From assembly GCA_003427395.1 (NCBI GenBank), contig BFEA01000319.1, forward strand, positions 1,440,913-1,473,448: 32,536 nucleotides of DNA, given 5' to 3'. Shown here in pieces: positions 9,053 to 17,829 of the stretch. How positions within the stretch are numbered: the first letter of the stretch is position 1; each line of letters starts with the position of its first letter. This stretch comes from Chara braunii (taxonomy: Eukaryota; Streptophyta; Charophyceae; Charales; Characeae). A program made the translations under genes and the position numbers. The notes below the pieces were generated by a model, which made no database searches, had not been told where the DNA came from, and worked only from the letters and a program-made list of their open reading frames with translations.

Positions 9053-9972
9053 TGTCGAGCGCATCGGTCCCGCACGGGGACCCTCCCGGCCGCGTCACAC
9101 AGGATTATGCAGGACTTATTGCGGATGACCGTGTTTGCCGCTCCGACCGAGTGCGACAGCCGTACCTCTCACGCGCCCCTACGACAGGACAGAGCCACGC
9201 AAGGCACCGCTACCTCCACCAGCGGGAGCTGTCACCATCCCTTAGGTGGGCGTATCCCCGCCGAGCTACTTAACCACATGCGAAGGCTTTTATAATGCAA
9301 TTGCAGAGGTGGCCCAGCCGAGGGCGTTTCTCGTTCGCTGTAGCATAGGGTACGCGTAGTCAACGCCCGAAATCGGACCCGTACGCAAATCGACGACACT
9401 GGGGGGCTGAGGTCCCAAGCTCGACTTGACGTCGGTCGACTAGGACGCTCTACGCACACCACGCAATACACCACTTAAAGCAAAATTTAAGTAACCCACA
9501 TTCACACACTCATGCACCAAAGCAAAAGAAAAAACACAACACTCCCAGTCCCTTTAGTACTGGACCCATAACCTTTTGGTACAAAGATTAGGTAGGCGTC
9601 GCATGCTGATTTAGTATAAAGAATCGCGCGATCGCACGGATTTCTCATTCCAGCTAGTCATGCGTGCGCTTACAAGTGTTTGCAATAATGGGGTACTATG
9701 TGGTACCCAGGTCCAGGAGGCCCTCAGGGATTTTGAGGGTCCCTTTCGACACTCAAGTGTCGGCTGACAAGCGCTTCAAGGGTTAATCTCTCTGTGCTAG
9801 ACAACCGCCATGCGCGGTTGAAGACCACACACCCTCTTCTGCACCCTGTGCAGAGTGGGTGGTACACAGGTTTTACGCCTGTGGTGGCAGAAGTCAAGGG
9901 GTTTGACTTTGACGGCTGCCACGGACTACAACGTCCAACCATAAGAAAACAGAAAGAGGACAAGGCTCGACA
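9053..9972 (-). mobile_element. Long terminal repeat of the gypsy element (5' LTR)
   Basis: A 920-bp block has matching inverted ends: on the minus strand it starts TGTCGAGC (at 9972) and ends GCTCGACA (at 9053), followed by the tRNA-Asp primer-binding site. It holds no coding sequence. A TATA-like CTTTATAC occurs near 9615, and a dense hairpin array lies at 9691-9922. I found no second LTR copy in the window, so the 3' LTR is missing, unrecognisable or outside the window. Confidence 0.75.
9691..9922. repeat. Array of seven or eight short perfect hairpins in the LTR
   Basis: Perfect stems, with arms at: 9691-9696/9703-9708 (GGGTAC); 9721-9726/9734-9739 (CCCTCA); 9747-9753/9756-9762 (CGACACT); 9802-9808/9814-9820 (CAACCGC); 9838-9844/9848-9854 (TCTGCAC, with an outer ACCC/GGGT pair); 9865-9870/9878-9883 (CACAGG); and a double stem 9884-9890/9916-9922 (GTGGCAG) enclosing 9891-9897/9903-9909 (AAGTCAA). 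The stems differ in sequence, so this is not a tandem repeat. Confidence 0.8.
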
Positions 9973-10255
9973 TAAAGGCGTCGACCTAGTCTAACCCATA
10001 TTGAGCCCCTATGCCCCCCCGATAGCTTTCTCGATGCGATGTGGTGAGTTGCTACGAAGTTGCGTGTTCCTAAGGCTTGACTCAGGCCCTTGAGCGAGCC
10101 GACGCTCAATGCATCGTATGCTCGGGCGCGAGGCCCTTCCGCGCATCTCCGCAACGCCGACCGTATCGCGATTCTACGTTCAGTGCCAGACCCATAACTG
10201 TTCGGTGTGAGAATCCGCTTGGCGCCGCGTGCCGGATTCGATATAATCCGTGCGG
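9973..10255. other. Unassigned CpG-rich segment between LTR and LINE A1
   Basis: This stretch separates the LTR start from the point where homology to the LINE endonuclease begins. It has no LINE homology to the 27.5-kb copy, no long frame and no clear repeat. It could be part of another insertion or filler at the LINE break. Confidence 0.4.
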
Positions 10256-11149
10256 GTTGTTTAGTTTGTGAAAACTGGCTCCTTTCTTTATCAACTGCTC
10301 GAAACTTATCGTCAGTTCGATTGGTTTGTGGTCTAAGCCTGAGTATGGTGCTAGTGGTAGTATCTTTGCGCTTTTGATCGTTCCCATCATTTGCTCGGAG
10401 ATTAGAAAGTAGTCAATGCATGAGAAGGCCGTATGGTTGATGTGGTTCTTCTTGACTAGTGTGAAGGCTGTCGACGTGGGATGCATAGTTCTGAATGGTT
10501 CTATCAGGCTATGTTCTAGCATCAAATTTTGTATCGGTGTCGCCTCTTGAGTGTTGTAGATGTAGGAGGATCGGGAGATACGATCTGTTACTGGGTCAAG
10601 GGTGACATTCCAGCCGTCGGCCAATATACACTGGGTGAGCGGAGGGATCATGTTTCCCAGGCTTGTCACAAAGGCGGCTCTCTCCGTTGGGCTGTTGGGA
10701 GCATAGATGTTGAACGACATGAATTCTTCTTCCTTCCATTTTAAGTGCATAGAGCACCACCTTCCCTCGTTGGGGTCTGCTTTTTTGTCTAGAACACCTC
10801 CAGCTATATGAAGGCGAGATGAATTAGGAATCAGAATAGTTGTTCCTTTCGTGCTTGACGCGCTATCAGCCGCCCATATTTTGTCTTTTACTCCTCCTAG
10901 TTTCCTTGTTAGAAGCTTCTTGATTCTGTTGTGTTCAGGAGAGAGCGTGAGGTGAGTTTCCTATAGTATTATGATGTCGGCTGTTTTTTTTTCTTGTGCC
11001 GTCAAACCTTTGATTATGTCGTTGAGTTTGTCCTCCTTTTCTATGATGTTCCCCAAACCATTTATGTTCCAGCTCCGGATGACAANTCCTTGATTCTTCC
11101 ATTCCCCCTGATGTCCCCTTATGTTGGCTTTTTCCCTAAACTCTTCCAT
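10256..11149 (-). pseudogene. LINE A1 ORF2 fragment: AP-type endonuclease
   Basis: This is the N-terminal endonuclease domain of a LINE ORF2 protein, which nicks target DNA to prime reverse transcription. Visible motifs are RSWNINGLGNI, ETHLTLS, NIYAPN, CIDYFLIS and YSGLDHKPIEL. It aligns along its length with the copy at 26878-28410. Defects: the QETH glutamine is a TAG (10961-10963), and the conserved GDWN motif reads DGWN. The frame stops matching at LNN (10256), where foreign sequence starts. The whole RT and C-terminus are therefore gone, with no remainder found to the left. Confidence 0.85.
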
Positions 11150-11199
11150 CTACCTGTTTATTTTGGATCGATAATTGTCAAGAAATGCGGTACTCCAGT

Positions 11200-13776
11200 C
11201 TACGAAGGGGTGATCCCTTCCTTGTCCAGTCCATTTGGGTGATCTCCCGGGTCCAGTCCCTCCCTGTCGCCTTCCGGTCCGGCCTGCGAGGACCCTCCTG
11301 TCTCCCCCATCTTGAACAGTCCCTCACTGTCCTTACTAGCATTGTGCCCGTGGTTCTCTTCATCCTCGTCTTTGTCATCGTCGGTCTGCCAGCCCAGAGA
11401 TTCATTGTCCGACACGTCACTCCTGTAGAATCTTTCCCAATCAGTGGGATATGCTCTGGAGTCCAGGTCCCCATCCCCATCTAGCATCCCTGTGTCGACC
11501 AGGAGAGCGACCGAGACCGCTGTCAATTCCGCCGGCAGGCTCAATCCTGTAAGAACACTATAGGGTACTGTTGTGATTGTACGCTAGGTCCTCCACCTCA
11601 TACCTGATCGCAGTTGTGCAGATTCTGGCAGTTTGACAATCAGTGGTGAAAAGGCTTGTGGTGAATGTCTTCTTCGTTCAGAGCCCACCTCCATTTTTGT
11701 TCTGAGGGGGTTATCTTTTGTCCCTATTTCATCTGGGACCAAGTCAAATACTCCCAGAGGGGACTCATCCGTCACTTTCTTCCTGAGGATATCCGCTATG
11801 TTCTGGCCTTCTTCGAAAGTTGGTATCTGAAAGGATACGACCGTTGCGATCTGCCACTCTCCCACCTTTTCGAGATACCTTGCTGCAATCAATGGCCGGA
11901 TATTCATCAGCGTTAGACGTGATGATTTGGCAGTTTCCACCACTAATGGCGCCTCCCCATTGGCTATATGCGTGATGTTCGTGAATTCGGGGGCATATTC
12001 TTCATTCAACTTTCTTAGTTTGTCTGTTTGAGCCAGTACCACAACTGCTTCTTTTTCCAGCAAGGTACGTTCTGACTCCCATTCTTATACACCCATTCCA
12101 ACATCAGTTCCCTTCTTCTTCTGATTCTTACCTGACTTCCACTTTTTTGGGCGCAGATCCTGAAATTCATCCTTGGAGTTGGGAGAGGTTTTGTCTTCGT
12201 CTTGCAGTCCTTGCTCTCTAACCCTCTTCTTTTCTGCATATCTGAACGCTGTGTATTCAGACAGTTCTTTGGGTTTGACGTTTCTGAGGGCCTCAAACTG
12301 GTTATTGGAGCCTCCTATTCCACCAGTCAGACTTTTTTTTCCCATTCTCTACGACTTCTCTGAGTGTTTCAAACATGCTACCCGAACATCAAAGGCGTGT
12401 TCTCTTTCCCTTTTAACCTTCTCCACATATTTTCTGAGTCATTGCAGCGAGCGTATAGATCCACTCTCGATGTCCTCAGATGAGCTTGTTGTGTCTGGGT
12501 TGCTGCCTTTTGTTCCCTTGCCTGTTTCAGTTTCCTGGGCGATCTCTTGGGCAACCCCGGATTTTCCTTCGCTGTTTTGATTTGCGGGGGTGCTTCTCAA
12601 TCCTTCTCCTCCTTCTGCTTCCACTGCCCTCTTCTTCTTGAGCCCCCCTTCCGTCGGATCTTGTCCTTTTTCCTTGTCCAACGTTCGTTTGTTGTCTGTT
12701 TGTGGTCCTTCTTTAGATCTGAGCGCGAACTGTTCCATGTTCTTAAGCATGCTCCGGAAGTTAGTTGCTTCCTTGTTGAATTCTGAAACTGCCTGTTCTC
12801 TGACGGCATCCAAATCCCACAGCAGATCTTCTCGGTCCTTCTCTTCCCTGATCACCCGAGAGTCTATTAAGGGGTCAATGGTGATCTTTGCAGGATTGCC
12901 TGTCACTTTCCCCGTTGCTTTTTTTTGCCATCTGTTGTCTGCCGGGGGGAAAATATTCGGCTTTTTAACCAATGTCTCGAAATCTGCGTAGTGCCACACC
13001 CAGTCTGGTTCGTCGAGGTTGTCGTCAAAGACCTAGCCGTCATAGGCATTGTCAGCGATGAACCATATTCCCGGGGCATCCTCTACTTCGACCAACATAT
13101 TTGGGAGAAGTTTGCGCTCTTTTGGCTGCTTCGGGAATTTTGGGCAGTTGGGGTCTGTTCCCATGTGTCCCCGTTCCCTGCATCGGAAACAGACCGGGGA
13201 GGTCTTGGTTGACACCTTGATCTCCACGATTCTGTTTTCAATTTGCAGTTTCCATGTATGAGGGAATACTGGGGGGTTTTCAGTTTTGACTTCCAATACA
13301 GCTGTCATAGACCCGCAATGCGGGGCCAAGAAATCGGGTGTTGGCAGGATCCATTTAAGGATCCTGTTCGCTGTGTATTGTCTTTCCAGCCTATCCACTA
13401 ACAGTCCGTGGAATCCCGGTTGGATGTTGTCAAACTGCACCCAGAAGTTTTCCTTTAGCAGAGTCTGTTTATAGGACACTGCAAATCCCAGGTTCTGTCG
13501 CTGGGCAGTCAGTTTCTTCCATCTGTTGATTGTGCATACAGATCCATTGCAGTTTCTGGATTGCATATCGGCCGCAGCCTTCGCGTGATCTTCTTGAATG
13601 AATAACGCCATTATGTTGTTTCTGCCCAGATTTTGCAGAGTGAAAGTTTCTCCTGACTGCTTTATTTTCAGCTCTTTTCTGATCGTTTCAATGACCCACT
13701 TCCTCTTCTCTGCCGGTTGAAGATCTGCACCATTGCGGGCGAAGTTGAAAACAACGCCGTGCTTCTCGTGCCCCCT
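11200..13776 (-). pseudogene. LINE A1 ORF1, zinc-knuckle RNA-binding protein
   Basis: LINE ORF1 proteins bind the element RNA. One uninterrupted reading frame phase covers about 857 codons on the minus strand, broken only by in-frame stops at 13035, 12441, 12351, 12087 and 11586 (first base of each). The N-terminal part (VVFNFARNGADLQ to WILPTPDFLAPHCG) is followed by a zinc knuckle CFRCRERGHMGTDPNC, with six rather than four residues before the last Cys. Next come a charged low-complexity region, the block YTAFRYAEKKRVREQG and an acidic C-terminus. ORF2 begins about 50 bases later. The frame is open up to the A-run at 13777, so the true start is lost or lies upstream. Confidence 0.75.
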
Positions 13777-14150
13777 TTTTTTTTTTTTTTTTGATGTTTT
13801 TCATTACAGAACGACAACATATGGTTGAACTTCGTAGCTGATGGATTTAAGAATCTTAAGCGTGTTCTCGGCAATCTTGTACTGCTGCTTCTTTGCTGAG
13901 CTGTCTCTGCTCTTGACCCTTTTTCTTTTTCTCACAAACCAGCAGATCGCACTGAAGGAAACCCGTGAAGCAAAATGCCTTTGCAATAGGAGTTGGTTCC
14001 CAAGAGTATGATGTGGAAAGGAGAGAGGAGGGTGTAATAGCAAATCCATGTTTCAGAATGTGGCATGGAGAGAAGAGAGACAAGCTCTGTGTAATAGGCA
14101 GGAGAGGGACATATATAGCTCCCTTTGTGGGCTGTTCTCTGTTGCATAAG
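13777..14150 (-). mobile_element. Unidentified poly(A)-tailed retrocopy
   Basis: Read on the minus strand, sequence from about 14150 ends in TAATGAAAAACATC followed by 18 A (13777-13794), the mark of a reverse-transcribed poly(A) RNA. Before the tail are Lys-rich codons (CEKKKKGQEQRQ in one frame, KKQQYKIAENTLKILKSISYEVQPYVVVL-like sequence split across another). I recognise no protein and no A/B boxes. It could be a processed pseudogene, a LINE 3' end or a SINE. The 5' limit is uncertain. Confidence 0.45.
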
Positions 14151-14513
14151 TGCACACAACTTTGCTTCCCCCCTGCAAATGTTCCTACGATCAGATTGAG
14201 CACACAACTCACGGTTTCTGGCAGCAACTCTTAAAAACCTGGAGGGAAATCTTCCTGGCCAAGGTGAGGGATCCTACCGCTAAGGAAGAAGTACTCAGAC
14301 AGCCCATTTTTTGCAGCCAATGGATCCTAGATTCTCAAGGAAAACCATATGGACTCCAATAGCAGAAGACTCAAAATGTGGCTCATGGGTGGAAAGAGGA
14401 GTATGGGAAGTCAAACATCTATGGCATGGCACAAAAGGGAGATGGACAACGGTGGGAGAACTGCGACAAACCATGAAGGGCTGCCACAATCTACAAGAGA
14501 ATCTGCACAATAT
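14150..14513 (+). pseudogene. LINE D/E ORF2 fragment, left part
   Basis: The plus strand encodes GFWQQLLKTWREIFLAKV, then KEEVLRQPIF and, after a frameshift near 14350, GVWEVKHLWHG and MKGCHNLQENLHNI. This parallels LINE C on the other strand (IWREILLKKT, KDEVLRQPLF, GIWKVSHL, LKGCH...NLQYII), i.e. the ORF2 region between RT and the C-terminal zinc finger. It breaks off at 14513, right at the poly(A) end of LINE C, and appears to resume at 29560. Upstream limits are unclear. Confidence 0.75.
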
Positions 14514-14515
14514 CC

Positions 14516-15243
14516 TTTTTTTTTTAAATAAATAAAACAGGTCCTTATGGCCCTGACTCCATTTCCATTCTGGGGAGCATCAGTCCGGTTCCTATTCCAC
14601 CGGCAAGTCAAAAGAGTAATACAGCTTGAAAACTTCACACACACTTCCTTCCGTACGGCCGAAGGACCCCTGACCAGCATTGATTACTCCATGTATATGG
14701 AGGATTGACTGTCAGCTTGCCTGGCTAAAAACCTTTCCTCTCAGGTCCACTGGAGGAACCTGTCAGATAGAAAATAGAACCAAGAAAGGCCCTTAACAGC
14801 AACGACCACTCCATCCCTCAGCCTTCCCAAAAAAAAACTGTCTATTGTCATCAAGCTGCCTTAACCCTATTTGCATTATTGAGATGAAGGTGTAGCCTCT
14901 GTTGCCTTAAACCTGTTGGCTAGAATCCTTAAGCCCTGAACCCTTGCTAAAACCCTTAAGCCCTGGACCTGTCAGTTTGCCCTGTCCTGTCCTTTGGTTT
15001 CAGTCTTGCCCCACCTCATTGCGTCCCCAGCCTTTGGACCTTGACCTTCGAGTTTTGTTGTGGGTTCCTGTTTCTCCATATATTCTTAGGCCCTTCTGGC
15101 TAACTTATCCTGTCTTGGGCAATCTTCACAGCGTCTGGGTCTGAGCGAAGTTTCCTCCTCCAAGTTCCCGCTTTCGAAGTCCTTTAGCAGTGTCTTTGTT
15201 CTCGTACCTGATACCTGGTGTCTAATGTGTCACCTTTCTTCCT
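14516..15243 (-). other. 3' UTR and poly(A) tail of LINE A2/C
   Basis: The minus strand runs from the end of the ORF2 remnant to CCTGTTTTATTTATTT followed by ten A (14516-14525). The last 120 or so bases (GACTTGCCGGTGGAATAGG and onwards) are clearly homologous to the 3' end of LINE D/E at 31448-31708. The two copies are therefore one family with a conserved 3' end. No gene lies here. Confidence 0.7.
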
Positions 15244-17703
15244 TCAGCTCATCAGCCCGTCAGCTTCAGGTGTGGTCTGGAGTCTCCGGCCTGTTTCTGA
15301 AGTGTGCCAGTCTTTCCAGCATACTCGGTCATTGCGTAACTCGGCCACCTTACCATTCACCAGCCACTGTCTGGTAAACTTCTTCCTGATCTTTCCTTGC
15401 TGATCCTCGTCCTCAGGTACCGACAGCCTTAACCTCTGCCATCTGCAGAGAATTTCAGCCTGTACTAAAGATTTTGTGTCCGCCCATACCTTCTCTCTTG
15501 GGTTGGACAGACTCTTCAATATTGCTGGAGCATCTTTCCTTCCAAATGATCCATAGAGTCACTTTCCTGATCAGCCGGAACCACAACCTCTCTGTTTTCT
15601 GAAGATGATGGGGGATGTTAGTCCAGAGTAGGATTTGGATGGGGTGCTCAGGGAAGGGGGTGTGGAAGAGGGAGTCCCAGAGGGCTGAGGCCTGTGCCCA
15701 GTAATCTGTCGCCTCGCTACATTGGATTAGACAGTGGAGTCCCTTCTGCACAGACTATGCATAGATCCGAACTGTTGGGATCATTCTTGTGGTGTCTTAT
15801 ATGTAGCCATTGATTCACAGGTAGTGCCGCGTACGTAATGAGCCATTGGAGGCTCTGACGTGTCTGTTCTGAAGATCGATTTAGGCCACGACCCTAGTAC
15901 TCTTATCTTCCTGAGTAGAAAGAAGTCCATGACTATCACTTCCACTTCTCTGTTTAATATAGACGCTGTTCTGTGTTTAGAAGGGAAAATCGGGAAGGAG
16001 GAGAAGAATGCTGTGGTTGTCGAGCCCGGATGCATGTGGGAGAATTGGAAAGCTCGTGAAGGAGGGGACTCTTGTATCTTAACCCCCCATTCTCCAGATT
16101 TCCATGGCAGTGCTTCACACAAGATGTCTTTCCAGGCTTGAGGGATGAGGTTTATAATGTATTGGAGGTTAGAACCACGCCTGTGGCATCCCTTCAACTG
16201 CGTGCTTAGCTCCCGTTCAGTTACCCACTCTTTTCGTTCTTCATTCTATAGGTGACTTACTTTCCATATCCCATTCTTAATCCATGATAGCCATCTGTGA
16301 TTTAAATGCAGGGGGTTATCGCCTTCATCTGTCACCCATTGGTTGCCGAACAGCGGTTGTCTCAGAACCTCGTCTTTGGACCTTGGTCTATTAGTCTTCT
16401 TTAGTAGAATTTCTCTCCATATCCGAATCAGGGCTGTCCAGTATGGGGTGGGATGAGTGACTTCCTCAGCTCTAGTACCTTTTCTTGGTTTTCTCCGCCC
16501 TGTCTTGGGGCTCCATTCCTTGGTCATTACCCAGAACAGACCTGTCATGTTTTCTGGTGAGGCCATTGGTGCCAACGCTCTAATGCTATCTAAAGCTGTT
16601 TGTTCCATGTGTTGTCAGGCCTCATCAGAAGCTTGATTATCCATTTAACCTGGAGGGCCCTTGTTTCCTGTCTAGGGTCTATGACCCCTAGACCCCCATA
16701 CAACGGTTTTCTCGTGATATACTGCCAGGCAATCTTAGGAATGCAACTCTCTTTGTTAGGGTTCCCCGTCCATAGATAGGACGGTCACCTTGCTCTGCGG
16801 TTAAGATCTTTAATCGAGCTATCCGGAATTGTCCAGATTGAGGCTATATACCACATCATAGAGAATACTGATGTGTTAAGAACTAGGGCTCGACCAATTA
16901 GTGAGGTAAAAGTGTTCCCCCATCTTCCTAGTTTATTAGTTTGCTTTGCTAGGACGTTTTGTGCCATTTGGGGCGCCAGACCCTCCATCGTCATAAGGAT
17001 ACCGAGGTATTGGGTTGGAGTGTCCGGTGTTTCCCTGTCATGGCCGCCTCTGGCCCTTGCATAGAAGGGAGGTCCTCGTCTGATAGCCGCCATCCTACCG
17101 TTTTTTTTCAAGTTGATCCTCATCTCTGAGGCCAATCTGAAAGCTTCAGTGACTCTCGCTAAAGTTTCGAATGAGGAGTCTGAAGCTCTAATCAAGACAG
17201 TAAGGTCATCTGCGAACATGATTACTGTCGGGAAGTACATATGGTGAGCTGAACCCACATTGACCTCTGGGAGTCTATGAATGGACGGGTCTTTGCGTAA
17301 GAAAGACGTAATAGCCTCCATTACGAACAGGAAGATAGAGGGAGCTAACGGATCACCTTGACGGACTGACCTGGAGATTGGATAACCTTCAGACAACAAG
17401 CCATTTACCTGAACACAACATGTAGCATCGTTGTACAAGATGCGTACCCATTTCCTTAAGTTTGGTCCCACTCCCATCCTTTCCGTGCTTTCGTCTAGGA
17501 AAGTCCAGTTAACTTGATCATACGCCTTTCAAAGTCGAAGAAAAGGATGGTTGTGTTTATCATCTTTTCTCTGACCTTATTGGCTGCTTCATTTTGAGCC
17601 AATACGTTGTCCAGTATGTACCTCCGCGGAATGAAACCTGTTTGGTCGATATGGAAACACTTATCTGTTAATTCCATGATTCTAGCAGATAAGGTTTTTG
17701 CAT
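15244..17703 (-). pseudogene. LINE A2/C ORF2, RT and C-terminal half
   Basis: It starts within the RT at AKTLSARIMEL and continues with QTGFIPRRYILDNVLAQNEA, the first Asp motif FFDFER(A)YD (one base deleted near 17530), SVRQGDPLAPSIFLFVMEA, the catalytic MFADDLTVLI and YLGILM. The connection region follows (IWREILLKKT, LKGCHRRG), then a C-terminal zinc-finger remnant (HCLIQCSEATDYW) and WIIWKERC. Frameshifts fall near 17530, 16620, 15770 and 15500. Stops include a TGA at 16785 and a TAG at SHL*, where LINE D has Trp. The missing N-terminal half is at 26651-28410, beyond LINE B. Confidence 0.82.
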
Positions 17704-17712
17704 GGCAACCGG

Positions 17713-17829
17713 CCGGACGTCTGGATCGGAATCTAGACGGTCCGGTGTCTGGTCCGGTAGGTCTGGATTGGGCCCAATTTTGAAAAATTCGAATTTTCTT
17801 TGGGGGCCCCCTAGGACGTTGTTCGGGTC
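17713..17829 (-). other. 3' tail of LINE B without poly(A)
   Basis: After the ORF2 stop region the minus strand carries CCTAGGGGGCCCCC and then short related words around CCGGACCAGA, CCGGACCGTC, CCGATCCAGA and GTCCGG up to the joint at 17713. No A-run is present, unlike the other LINE family here. The tail looks like a degenerate short tandem repeat. Confidence 0.55.

Larger units (their letters stand above)
10256..13776 (-). mobile_element. LINE copy A1, truncated at both ends
   Basis: It comprises ORF1 plus the endonuclease part of ORF2, the same family as copy A2 at 26.6-29.6 kb. The 5' side ends at a neighbouring poly(A) run (13777-13794). The 3' side is cut at 10256 next to LTR-associated sequence. 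No poly(A) tail or target-site duplication is visible. Confidence 0.75.

Noticed and set aside
9691-9922. Possible CRISPR-like array
   Set aside because: The stems differ in sequence, no repeat-spacer periodicity exists, and the context is a eukaryotic LTR.
13800-14000. Histone-like retrocopy
   Set aside because: The Lys-rich stretch and the KILK words suggested a histone, but no frame aligns with a histone core over more than a few residues.
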